NCBI GenBank assembly: GCA_028554755.1 | Contig: JAPTOF010000010.1 | Location: 15,528,501 to 15,592,500 of the forward strand | DNA from: Cordia subcordata | Taxonomy: Eukaryota; Streptophyta; Magnoliopsida; Boraginales; Cordiaceae | DNA: 64,000 bases | Direction of reading: 5' to 3' | Shown here: positions 1-9,601 of the stretch, one piece after another | Numbering within the stretch: position 1 is the first letter of the stretch | Layout of the letters: each line of letters opens with the position of its first letter | Translations under genes and position numbers: made by a program | Notes under the pieces: generated by a model | The model's database searches: none | Seen by the model: only the letters and a program-made list of their open reading frames with translations | What the model was told of the DNA's origin: nothing

Positions 1-708
1 GCTCCGTTGACTCAAGTATATCCAAGATTATAGCTCAAGAATGAATAATTTCCATGCAAAAAGATTTGAAAAAGATGAAAAACTGCTTAGAAATGCTCAG
101 GTATGAAAAGTTATCGAGTCTACATTTAGGGAGTTAGATGCGTATACCTCTCTTGAGCCTTTATGTTTACATGACAAGTAATCCATTGAGTCCATTTCAC
201 TCTCTTCACCCATGTCTATCCTTATAGAGGAGTTAAAGAGACCTTTGCATGTTCAAACCCTATCCCATAGAGAGGAAGAGCCTAGTGTTTCCATATACGC
301 CATTCTTGATTCTTCTACCTCTCCCTCTTTAGATGTAGTCCCTACTTCTGATTCCTATTCTGTTGAGTCTCCTCTTTCTTCGGAGCTCACATTTGTACTC
401 TCTTGCAAAGAAAACTTTCACCTAGGATTAGGACACATACTGCCCATTTTGCGTACATTAGACTTATCTTTGACTCTTGGGGAGGGTGTGTTCTTAGCCT
501 TAGACTATGAGAAGAAGGCCATGGGGTGGTTCATTAGAGAGCAAGTGGGGCATAATCTTTCATGTTTGCATATGTTCCCTACCACATATGAGCACACACT
601 TTCATTTAATATTTTGGGGTAAGATCTAGAAAAAGAGTACATTGTGCATTCATTGCCCCATATTATATTGTATGACCTTTTTCCTTCTACTTTCTACACT
701 TTGATGAT
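1..708 (+). pseudogene. H1: 3' ORF remnant of a non-autonomous Ty3/gypsy element
   Basis: The longest open stretch is 212-622 (136 codons). It matches the C-terminal ORFs at 23831-24436, 35426-35722 and 45956-47410, sharing the blocks LDLSLT, ALDYEKKAMGW and IREQVGH. Reading continues upstream through stops (about 130-210 resembles the YTSLE segment at 23525-23560) and downstream past TAA 620-622, where the other copies have TGG. The core aligns with the linker between protease and reverse transcriptase in the autonomous element at 7979-9337; no RT follows. The element enters from the left window edge, so its 5' LTR is not visible. It is interrupted at 708/709 by a solo LTR and resumes at 2335. 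Homology to the other copies is clear; any function of the protein is unknown. Confidence 0.75.
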
Positions 709-978
709 TGATGTGTGTCATTTGTGCATGTTTGCATCTAGTTTTTGCATGCATATTTAAGGGTGTTTAGAGTATAATTGAGTGCGCTTAGTATAAAGTT
801 TATGCATATTTGTTAATATTTGTACATAATGTATTTAGGTGCATAAATACTATACTAAGTGTTATATTCCATGTTTTAGGAGTGTTTTGGAAGGGTTCAA
901 GCTTATGCGAGGAAGAAATGAGCTAACGGATAAAGACCGGAAGAAAAGAAATAAAGAAGAGATCATTCTGATCCAGCC

Positions 979-1153
979 GGTCGACTTAGAAGAAGAGCCG
1001 GTCGACCGTCTAGGTCGACCAGCAGCTCTAGAGAATAAAAGATTGAAGCCGGTCGAGTTCCTCAAGAAGCCGGTCGACCGGCCAGTCCAGAGAGCATCAT
1101 GATTGAAGCCGGTCGAGCAAGAAAGAGGAGCCGGTCGACCGGCTAGGTCGACC
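979..1153 (+). promoter_or_regulatory. GGTCGACC palindrome cluster in LTR U3
   Basis: Eight GGTCGAC/G words in 175 bp start at 979, 1000, 1013, 1051, 1072, 1111, 1133 and 1146. Most are preceded by GCC and five are the full GGTCGACC palindrome. The cluster ends about 20 bases before the TATA-like CCATAAAAAG, so it sits where promoter-proximal elements would. The same kind of cluster recurs at this place in the other gypsy LTRs of the window. A role in transcription is inferred from position only. ORFs on both strands here are by-products of the palindromes. Confidence 0.5.
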
Positions 1154-1680
1154 GGCTGTGCGCTGAAGAAATCCATAAAAAGCTCGTTTCAGCTCATTTT
1201 CAGGGGAGGAACTTTTATTTCTTAAATCCTAATAAACCCTAACCCTTTGCCCACTTTACAAAACACCCTAAACCACCATCTAAACCCCACACCAAGCTAG
1301 GATTGAAGCATTAAACAAAGATTTGAAGGATTTGTACGGATTTGGAAGCAAGAATTTAGGGAAGTTCTTCTTGTTCTTTCTCTATTTCTTGTAAATATGT
1401 TGCTAGATTAGGCTAGATTTAAGGTTGATTGTTGTTGTATATTAGATTAGGGCTTTGAATAATGGATTTGTGTAGATCTTTGGCTCTTAATACATGTTTA
1501 TTTACATAAATTTATGGCATGATTCAATATGTCTATGTATTGGAAATCAAACATGTCTATGTGTTTGTTAAAATGCCTAAGTGAATATGCATGTGTTATT
1601 TATGCTTCAAATGCTCTTATCTACTTATATGGGTGATGTGATTGTGCTTAATCTCGTGGCTTTGCTTAGTAGAGTAGGCT

Positions 1681-1941
1681 TTAGCTTTAAATCCAGCTAA
1701 TAGGTTACATGCTATGCTTAGTCAAGTTTAGGTGCTAGTCCTTGGCTTTAAATCCAGCCAAGTGGATAAGTTAACCTAGACTAGAGTATCCCTCACCCAC
1801 GTTAGTGTTGGTTAATTGAGCCTTAATGTCACATAGTGTTTAGGTGCAAGTCCTTGGCTTTAAATCCAGCCAAGAGGATAAGTTCTAAGCACAGATTGCG
1901 TAGGCTAGGAGGGATTGGCCCTTAGCTTTAAATCCAGCTAA
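1681..1941 (+). repeat. Array of four covarying 20-nt hairpin repeats
   Basis: Units at 1681-1700 and 1922-1941 read TTAGCT-TTAAATCC-AGCTAA. Units at 1742-1761 and 1854-1873 read TTGGCT-TTAAATCC-AGCCAA. Each can form a 6-bp stem with an 8-nt loop, and the G-C pair of one form is replaced by A-T on both sides in the other. Homologous units occur in almost every other gypsy LTR here. The array lies downstream of the TATA-like box, so it is expected in the transcribed leader. Confidence 0.8.
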
Positions 1942-2334
1942 CAGGTTGAACCACTAGTATTGGTTAAGAGAGCCCCCGATTAACACAACGGTAGTAGAAG
2001 TCTCGAGCTTTAGATAGACCTCATCTGTTATCATAGCCCAAGTCTTGTTGCAATGCAATCGCCCTAGGTCCCCTTCTTCTTTATTAGTGTTTCCTTCCTT
2101 AGTTTGGCTCCTTTAAGTTCCTCTATATATTAGTTTTTATTTTCCTTTTTCCGAGCTCCCTTCCATCCTAAAGTAAGTACACAAATGCACGTAGCTAGTT
2201 TAAGGCACCCGAGCACATAGAGACTAAACTAAGGTAGCCTCCCTGTGGATTCGACCCCGCACTTGCACACACTGTACTACACACGTCCCGTGCGCTTGCG
2301 GGCTATTAAGGCTTGTGCTCAAATAGCGGTATCA

Positions 2335-3835
2335 ATGATTATGCAACAATTTATGCTTCGAAACTTTGAACATATTTTGCTCTAACGTTGACATCTGGCT
2401 GGGGGTGTTAAATCCAATGCTATTAGGAAGTGCCCTAGACAAGTTTATACTCTCTTTGTTTTCCTTGTCTTTTACTTGCTTTTGCTTTGGTATATAGTAG
2501 ATTAGTTTTTTTTTTTACATATTTTTGCTTTGTATATAATAGATTAGATTGCTTTTGTTCTTGTTCTTTTTATTCTCAGTAGAGAAGATTTTTTTTTGCT
2601 CCCTCACTTGTTCTTGCTCCTTTCCATCATTGGTGCATCAATCCTACACTTCTTGCTTATATCCTTGTTTATCATTTTAAATGTCAATATGAGCTTGTGT
2701 GGTATTATCTTCTAATCTCTTCTTTTTTTTTTGAGCATTAGTGCTTCTACAAAAGATGAAAGCTAGTAGACCATTGAATTATCTTGGGCATTTGTAGACT
2801 ACATGCAAACAAGGTTGTGGTTGGATGCTATTTGCTTGAAGACAAGCAAAGTTTAGGTTTGGGGGTATGGTTGTTCCTTTATTGTTTGTATTATTTGTGG
2901 TGTAGATTTGCATAACATGCCTTGTTTTTGCTCAAAATGTGTTTAATTTTTTCAATTTTTTGCATGTTTTGAGTTTGTTTATCTCCATGTCGGTTGGAGG
3001 GTTGGCTTTTGATATTAAGTTAATTGATTGAAGAAGATAAAGGTGTATTGTGGGGAATGAATAGAGTGCAGGGGTATGACCTAGACTTTGAAGAGAATCA
3101 TTTTGAAAATTGTAGGGAGTTAGCACATCTAAGCATGAACCTAAAGTTGCCCCACAACTTGGTTGGAAAAAGTGTTTATAGAGAGTCATTGATATGAGTG
3201 CCCCTTCTTTGATTAGTTCTTTTAATGTGCCTTAGTCTTTCTTTTTCTTTTCCTTTTGTTTATGTCTTGTATTGAGAAAAAATGCGAAAAAATGGAAAAA
3301 TGAAAAATTTGAAAAAAAAAAAGTGAAAAAGGTTGAAAAAAGTGGAAAAAAAAAAAGGGAAAAAGTCAAAAGGCACAAAAAGATGCAAAAGATAAGTGTC
3401 AAGTGACACAATGTTAATTTGACACAAGTGTTTTTCTTTTATTTTGTAGTGTTGTGAATGAGGCTCATACATCAAAATGTGAGCCATTGTGATTTGTTTT
3501 TATTTCCTTGTATCTTTGGGGTTAAGTGCATGTTAAGGGGGCATGTTAGTCGATAAGGGATAAAGTATCAACATCCCAGGTGCATGAGTTGGAATCCTAA
3601 GTTTGTGGTGGTTATAACTACTTGGCATGTTCCCAAAAGGTGTATGACCTCTTGTGATCGAGGGAAGGATCCAAAAAAAGCTAGGGGACCTCTTACACAA
3701 AAGGAATGACCCCTTATACTCCCTTAGAGGCAAAAAGATAACAAGTCAATACAACCAGAAACTCTTTGAAAAGAATGTGGATAGACTTCAGTTTAGGCGT
3801 GTTTGAGAACAAGGAAGGGGAAAGTTTGGGGGTAT
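2335..3835 (+). other. H1 3' region after the ORF (motif, internal PPT-like block, A-rich tract)
   Basis: The region starts with TSD copy ATGAT and the end of the H1 ORF. A conserved post-ORF motif (2408-2438, TTAAATCCAATGCTATTAGG...) follows. A T-rich spacer leads to an internal PPT-like block (2834-2868, GACAAGCAAAGTTTAGG then G-rich). Next come a purine/A-rich tract (about 3281-3380) and a conserved segment with GACACAATG. It ends in the terminal polypurine tract next to the LTR. No coding sequence is supported; reverse-strand ORFs here come from low-complexity sequence. Confidence 0.75.
3802..3835 (+). other. Terminal polypurine tract of H1
   Basis: GAACAAGGAAGGGGAAAG followed by TTTGGGGGTAT directly abuts the LTR start TGATG at 3836. 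Its position and purine richness fit the plus-strand primer of LTR retrotransposons, and the same block precedes the LTRs at 39031, 48768 and 56018. Confidence 0.8.
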
Positions 3836-4818
3836 TGATGTGTATGAGTTGTATATTTTTGTATACAATATTTTCATACACTTCTTAGGGTGTTTATTAG
3901 CTTAATTGAATGCATTTGGCGTGTGTTTGTGCATGAATTAGAGACATTTGAGCATATGAAATCAAAGTGCATGAATACTTCACTTAATGCTTTATTTTAG
4001 CGTTTTAGGTGTGATTTGGGAGATGGATTGAGCTTAATCGAAGATGTAGAAAGCATGGGCAAGGCTTGAAGATGTATCTAGGTAAGAAAAGAAGAAGAAA
4101 ACCAAGGTTGAAGCTCCTGGACAAAGAATGAAGCTCCTGAACAAATAATGAAGCAACCGGGTGAACTAGGTACCATTGGAATAGAATTTGGAGGTTGTAG
4201 CCATAGAGGACATGGAAAAAGTTTGAAGGTGTTTATTGGGGTGAAAAGATGAAGAAAAATGTCTTTGGAGGTGCTCAAAAGCACGTGAAGCAATAGAAAA
4301 ACTTGGGTGAGAATCGAAGCCAAAACAAAGCCGAACAATGCAATAGAGAGAAGAGGCGGTTGAGCGGCTTCAGAGAGCCAGTTGACTGCCTCTCTAAGCC
4401 ACTAAAACCAGAATGATAAGCTCCATTACCAACCAACAGAGCCCTAAAGCTGGTTGACTAGCTAGGTTAACTGGTTGTGCGAATTTGCCTATTTAAAGCG
4501 CATTTTAGGCCATTTTGAGAAAAGGAACTTCAATTTCTTAAAACCTAATAAACCCTAACCTTCTACCCATTTCACCAAAACCAAAAGCCACTATTCCATA
4601 CCAAACCAAGATAGGATTGAAGCTTGTAATAAGAGATTGAAGGATTTTGCTTTGGATTTGAGCAAGGGTTTAAAGGGTTGTTTCTTATTCCTTTTCTCAT
4701 TCTTGTAAATATGCTTGGTAATTGAGTTAGATCAAGGTTTGATAGATTTTATATATTAGATTAGGGCTATCAATAAAGGATTTGGGTGTATCTTCGACTC
4801 TTAATACATGTTTCTTTG

Positions 4819-6687
4819 TGATGTGTTGTGTTTTTGTGCGCGTTTGCTTTGTTATTTACCTATGTTTAAGAGGTATTTTGAGCTGTAAAAGATGCATTAG
4901 TATAGTACATATACTAGAGTTAGGCTTAAGCATAAACAAATGTCCATAATTGAGTTTCTAAGTCAAATGTTATACTAAATGCTTAATTTTGTGCCTTAGA
5001 TAAGCTATAGGGTAGAAATGAAGCTGAACAAGGATGAACAATGAAGGTAGAAGAGGTACAAGTTGTGCGATGAAGGCCGAGAGTAAGAAAGAGAAAATTA
5101 GAGATCAATTGGAAAACCAGTCGACCTAGAAAAATTGTTGGTTAACCTAGCCACTACAGAGAGGAGCCCATTTTAGATGATTAACTCCCCTAAAGAGTTG
5201 GTCCACTGGCTAGATCGACCGGCCATTCCAAAGAGCATCACGATGAAAGCTGGTTGAGCTGAAGAAGAGGAGCCGGTCGACCGAAAATGCGCAGCAGTTG
5301 TTACAAACGCTCGATTTTTCAGCCTTTGAAAAAAGGAGATTTTAGACCTATCACACACACACAAAAAACCCTATCTACACCATCTCTAACACACACACAA
5401 TCACAAACTTTTCACCTAGATTCAAGCTTATTTGGAGGGTTTTAAACACTTGGAATGAAGTCTACTCAAAGATTTTGTACAAGAATTGCTAGGATGGAAG
5501 AGGGGTTTTCTATTCTCTCTTTCATCCTCTTTTATATTGTGTTTGAGTAGATTTGTTTAGGGTGTTGATACTCGTGTAATAGATTGATTCTATGCTTATA
5601 TATTACGGGATTTAGTGGCTTAACATATATACATATGCTATGTTCTTCTTTTTTCAATGGCTATTGCTCAATACATGTCTAGGTGTATGATAATATGCCT
5701 ATGAGAGTTGCATATGTATAAATTAAAGTCTATTTGAAACTAAACACCTCTAATCGATTCTATAATCATGTCTATGTCTTTATGAATGGATCTTATGAAC
5801 TGGGTAATGCTTATATTTATGTCTATGTGTATTTTTGCATGCTTAATAGTAAATATGACCTCAATATTACAAACATGTTAGCTCGAAAATGCTTTTAATG
5901 GTGTAATATGTGCACGATGATGTTTGGTAGTCGAATAGACCCCTTTCTTCGCAAACACCTTGGCCAAGAACATGCATGAATGTGCTATTAGATCAAATCC
6001 CGCTATAGTGACCTTAGAATGATAAGGCATAATTTAAGGCTAGTCTAAATCAAGTCTCTCTTGGCTTTAAATCCAGCCAATAAATTTCCTAGTAGATTTA
6101 GTCGACTCTAGCGACACTAGGTCATGGCTTTAAATCCAGCCAACAGTTTAGGTAGTAGGGTAGGTTCATCCTAGGTCACCTAGGAAGCTAGTTAGTCACT
6201 TTTAAAGCCCTAGCTCTAGGAGGCGCTGCCCAGGGACGAATCCGCACCGAGTCCTAAGGAGAAATTAGGACACTAATTAAGCAACCTAGTCAAAGAGCAA
6301 TCGGTAATTGGGCCATTCAATGTAATCCCATAGCATTTGAGTATAGAATCACTCATTAGCAAGTAGACATCACCCTAATCCCTTCTATTTATTAGTTATC
6401 TCTAGATAGTTGGTTTCTATATTTTTCATTCCTATAGTATAGTTTTATTTTCTTTAGTTAAAGCTCCCGACCATCCAAAACTACCAACAAAAAAAATAGT
6501 TAGTTTAGGTTTCCTTTTTAGCACTTTTTAGGACACACACATAGAATCTATCCCACAACATAGCCTCCACGTGGTTCGACACCCACTCTTGCATATATTA
6601 CACTACATCGATCCATGCACTTACAAGTCTTTAAAGCGATTGGTGCACTTGCAAGTCTTTAGAGCTTGTACTCGAAAGATGCTATGA
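4819..6687 (+). mobile_element. Solo gypsy LTR, A type (A1), nested in the H1 LTR
   Basis: Starts TGATGTGTTGTG and ends near GATGCTATGA, a decayed CATCA end. The flanks CTTTG (4814-4818) and ATTTG (6688-6692) fit a 5-bp duplication with one change. It closely resembles the nested LTR at 26882-28612 and the minus-strand LTR at 11948-13736. It carries GGTCGACC-type words (about 5117-5285), hairpin units at 6061-6080 and about 6125-6142, and GGTTCGACACC at 6573-6583. No primer site or polypurine tract adjoins it. Length is about 1.87 kb. Confidence 0.85.
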
Positions 6688-7409
6688 ATTTGCATAAAAT
6701 CTATGGCATGATTCAATATGTCAATGTATTGAAAATCAAGCATGTCTATGTGTTTGTTAAAATGCCTAAGTGAATATGCATGTGTTATTTGTACTTCAAA
6801 TGCTTTTATCTACTTATAAGGGTGTTGCTGGATTGTCCTTAATTCATGGCTTTGCTTAGTAGAGTCTTCTTTAGCTTTAAACACCTAATAAGTTACATGC
6901 TATGCTTAGTCGAGTTTAGGTGCTAGTCCTTTACTTTAAACCCAGCTAAGAGGATGAGTTAACCTAGACTAGAGTATCCATCACCTATATTAGTATTGGT
7001 TTATTGAGCTTTAATGTCACGTAGAATTTAAGTGCTAGTCCTTGGCTTTAAACCCAGCCAAGAGGATAAGTTCTAAACATGGATTGTATATGCTAGGAAA
7101 GATTGGCCTTTAGCTTTAAACCCAGCTAATATGTTGAACCACTAGTATTGGTTAAGAGGTCTTCAATCAACATAACGATAATAGAAGTCCCAAGCCTTAG
7201 ATAGCCCTAATCTGTTATCATTGCCGGAGTCTAGATGTAAAGCGATCACTCTAGGTCCCTTTCTACTTTGTTAGGTTTCCTTCCTAATCTTGGCAATTAT
7301 AGTTCCTCTATTAGATTAGGTCAGCTGAGGTTTAGTTTCCATCATCCCGAGCTCCCTTCACATCCAGAAGAAAACATTAAACGAACGTATGTAGTCTTAG
7401 GCATTCTTA

Positions 7410-7449
7410 AAGATGATAAGCAAAAGATGATTACTGGATACTAGACATC
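7410..7449 (+). repeat. 40-bp segment also found at about 13766-13805
   Basis: A segment beginning AAAGATGATAAGCAAAAG interrupts the H1 LTR between GGCATTCTT and CTAAAGAGACC. A near-identical copy occurs at the start of the copia E LTR, on the other side of element M. It looks like a small piece of the copia LTR end copied into the gypsy LTR, perhaps as filler at a repaired break. Confidence 0.6.
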
Positions 7450-7481
7450 CTAAAGAGACCAAACTAAGGTAGTCTCCCTAT

Positions 7482-7978
7482 TGATGCCGTCTCTTCAAGT
7501 GCAAGCTCTAAAGACTCGTAAGCGTACAGATCAGTGTAGTAGAGTGTGTGAGAGAATGGGTGTCAAACCATAGGAAGGCTAGTTGGTAGAGTGGATTCTG
7601 TACTTCAGTATCTTAAAGATGCTAAAAAGAAAGCCTATACTAAGCATATTTTGGGAATTTTGGATTAATAGGAGCTCAAGAGTAAGAAAATAAAACTACA
7701 CTATGAGAATGGGAAGCGGGGAAATGAGCTAATTTAAAGGGAACTAACAAATGCAATGTATTAAGGTAACTTCAGCTTATGTATGGGTGATTCTATACTC
7801 AGATGCTATGGGATTAAAGGATGATGGCTTACTATGGTGATTTCTCCTAGCTAAGTTACTAATTAGTGTCCTAGTTTCCCACTAGGACTAGGTATAGGTC
7901 CATCCCTAGACAGCGCCTTTTAGAGCTATGGCGTGGTCTTTATGACCTAGGGCCTTAAGAGTGACGAACAAGCTCTCA
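7482..7978 (-). repeat. Truncated 3' LTR of element M
   Basis: On the minus strand this is the final 497 bp of an A-type LTR, matching the terminal part of 11948-13736 and ending in CATCA at 7482. Its upstream end is fused directly to RT coding sequence at about 7979, so the deletion removed everything between mid-RT and mid-LTR. Confidence 0.85.
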
Positions 7979-9337
7979 ACTCAACACTAGATTCTTCTCT
8001 ACACATTAGTCTAAGACTAAAGAGAGATGACTCAAGCACTCATCGAAATTATCTCCAAAGATAGAGAAATCATCCATAAATATCTCCAAATGCCTCTCAA
8101 TCATATCACTAAAAATGGCCATCATACACCTCTGAAAAGTTGTTGGGGCATTGTGTAGACCAAAGGGCATCTTCCTATAGGCAAAAGTGCCATAAGGACA
8201 AGTAAAGTTGGTCTTCTCCTAGTCCTCAGGAAACACAAGGATCCAATTATACCCAAAATAGCCATCTAGAAAACAATAGTAACTATGCCCAGCTACTCTA
8301 TCTAAGATCGGGTCTAGAAAAGGCAATGGGTAATGATCCTTCCTAGTTTTGGAGTTGAGCTTCCTATAATCACTACAAACTCTCCACCCTATGAGAGTAC
8401 GTGCAGGGATTAGCTCTCCTATCTCATTTTCTACAATCGTGATCCCGGATTTCTTAGGGACAACTTGAACCAGGCTAACCCACTCGCTATTGGAGATCGA
8501 GTAAATGATGCCTGCATCTAAAAGCTTAATGATCTGTTTCTTAACTACTTCACTCATGTGTGGGTTAAGCCTCCTTCGCATCTCCCTAGAAGGAATGGCT
8601 TCATCCTCAAGGTGAATATGATGCATGCAAACTGAAGGGTCAATTCCTCTCAAGTCATCAATTTTCCACCCTATAACCTTCCTATGTTTCTTAAGAACCT
8701 CTAAGAGACACTCCTTATGCTTACTAGAAAGATCAGAAGCTATGATAACCGGAAGGGTCTCACTAGGGCCTAGGAAAGCGTACTTCAAATGATCAGGAAG
8801 GGGTTTGAGCTCTAAAGATGGGCTAGGCTCAACTAAGGGAGACTCAACCTTAATATCATCAACCGAGGCATCACTAAAATTAAGACTAAAATGAACAACC
8901 TCAAGTGACTTATCAATCAAAGGGCTTTTAATCAAGGAAGTAGAAGCTACACATTTCCGCTCTAAGGTCTCTAAATCAAAGCTAGTAAAAAATTCCTCAA
9001 ACTTTCTCAAATCTTTTCTATTGGTCATAGTTCTCTCTATAAAGTCCTTGACACAAGAATCAATCATATCAACCCCAAAGCATTCTTCTCCATCTTCTCC
9101 TCCTATACTAGCCCTATTCACCACCGCAGCAACCTTCATGGTAGACCTTAAATTTCCAAATGTCATCTCTAATAACCTCAACCTACAATGAATAATGGCA
9201 TCTGTAGTGGCAAGGAAGGGGCGACCTAGAAGGACAGGTGTAGAATGTCTAGAGTCATGTCCCAAATCCATATCTGACACTATAAAGTCAACAAGGTACA
9301 CGAACCCATCTACCTGGATCATAACATCCTCTATCAT
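7979..9337 (-). pseudogene. Gypsy protease tail, linker and reverse transcriptase (truncated)
   Basis: Read on the minus strand, 9337-8219 encodes 372 residues: the protease C-terminal part (VLLGRPFLATTDAIIHC), an acidic linker, the conserved pre-RT segment (LKPLPDHLKYAFLG ... KVIGW ... DPSVCMHHI) and the RT fingers/palm. RT signatures are SEWVSLVQVVPKKSG, DYRKLNSKTRKDHYPLPF and FLDGYFGYN. The frame continues past TAG at 8219-8221 through CPYGTFAYRKMPFGLHNAP to the catalytic block FMDDFSIFG near 8060-8030, and a second stop lies further on. Sequence stops within RT at about 7979. The RT would copy element RNA into cDNA in cytoplasmic particles. This copy lacks the RT thumb, RNase H and integrase. 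Confidence 0.93.
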
Positions 9338-9370
9338 ACCCCTAGGTCTATGCTCAGACTTATCAGCTGG

Positions 9371-9601
9371 CTAAAGAGTAACATGCATAGGGGACAACTC
9401 ACCTAGGCTTAGCTGTTGATAGATAGAGTAAGGAATAAGATTTACACTAGACCCTAAATCTAACAAGGCGTGATAAATCTGGGTGTCACGGATCCTACAA
9501 GGAATGGTGAAAGCTCTGGGGTCACTCATTTTGGCTAGAAGACCCGAAGTACAAATACTACTTACCTTCTCCGTAAGCCTTACCTTCTTAGAAATGTTCA
9601 A
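9371..9601 (-). pseudogene. Gypsy aspartic protease, N-terminal half
   Basis: 76 residues contain the active-site block ALLDLGSSVNLIPYSIYQQL, a DLG(S/A)S form of the retropepsin D-S/T-G triad as is usual in Athila-like plant elements. The preceding KMSDPRAFTIPCRI matches the G2 protease at 45750-45800. TAG at 9371-9373 interrupts it, and the next 11 codons lead in the same frame into 9337-8219, so this is one frame broken by a nonsense change. The protease would process the Gag-Pol polyprotein. Confidence 0.88.

Larger units (their letters stand above)
709..2334 (+). mobile_element. Solo gypsy LTR (L1) with perfect 5-bp TSD
   Basis: Begins TGATGTGTG and ends GGTATCA, giving the TGAT...ATCA termini of this family. 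It is flanked by ATGAT at 704-708 and ATGAT at 2335-2339, a perfect 5-bp target duplication. No primer site follows and no polypurine tract precedes it, and the host ORF continues across it, so it is a solo LTR. Internal order: GGTCGACC palindromes (979-1153), a TATA-like CCATAAAAAG (1173-1182), CATGTCTATGTGT words (about 1530-1565), four hairpin repeats (1681-1941) and the conserved end near 2240-2320. Length is 1626 bp. Confidence 0.93.
3836..7481 (+). mobile_element. H1 3' LTR, split by a nested solo LTR and broken by element M
   Basis: Starts TGATGTG right after the polypurine tract. The LTR is present as 3836-4818 and 6688-7481: sequence before 4819 (TTAATACATGTTTCTTTG) and after 6687 (TTTGCATAAAATCTATGG) is contiguous in the solo LTRs at 709 and 25896. 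It holds decayed GGTCGACC words (about 4360-4480, many now GGTTGAC), a TATTTAAA box (4490-4497) and hairpin units at 7042-7061 and 7110-7129 plus two decayed ones. It is cut at 7481 by element M, and after M only about 9 bp can be recognised before other sequence starts. A 40-bp foreign segment sits at 7410-7449. Confidence 0.85.

Noticed and set aside
839..1176. Overlapping ORFs on both strands (87 and 104 codons)
   Set aside because: They arise from the repeated GGTCGACC palindromes inside a solo LTR, which read open on both strands. No domain, and not kept in other LTRs.
1681..1941. Regularly spaced palindromic repeats resembling a CRISPR array
   Set aside because: The sequences between units are shared between LTR copies and vary in length, there are only up to four units, no cas genes occur, and the DNA is plant LTR sequence.
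3281..3380. A-rich tract as a possible SINE or poly(A) insertion
   Set aside because: The tract lies at the same position in the 3' region of five copies and has no target duplication, so it belongs to the element.
3260..3487. Phe-rich reverse-strand ORF
   Set aside because: It is the complement of the A-rich tract in the H1 3' region. Similar low-complexity frames appear at the same place in G1, G3, G2 and G4.
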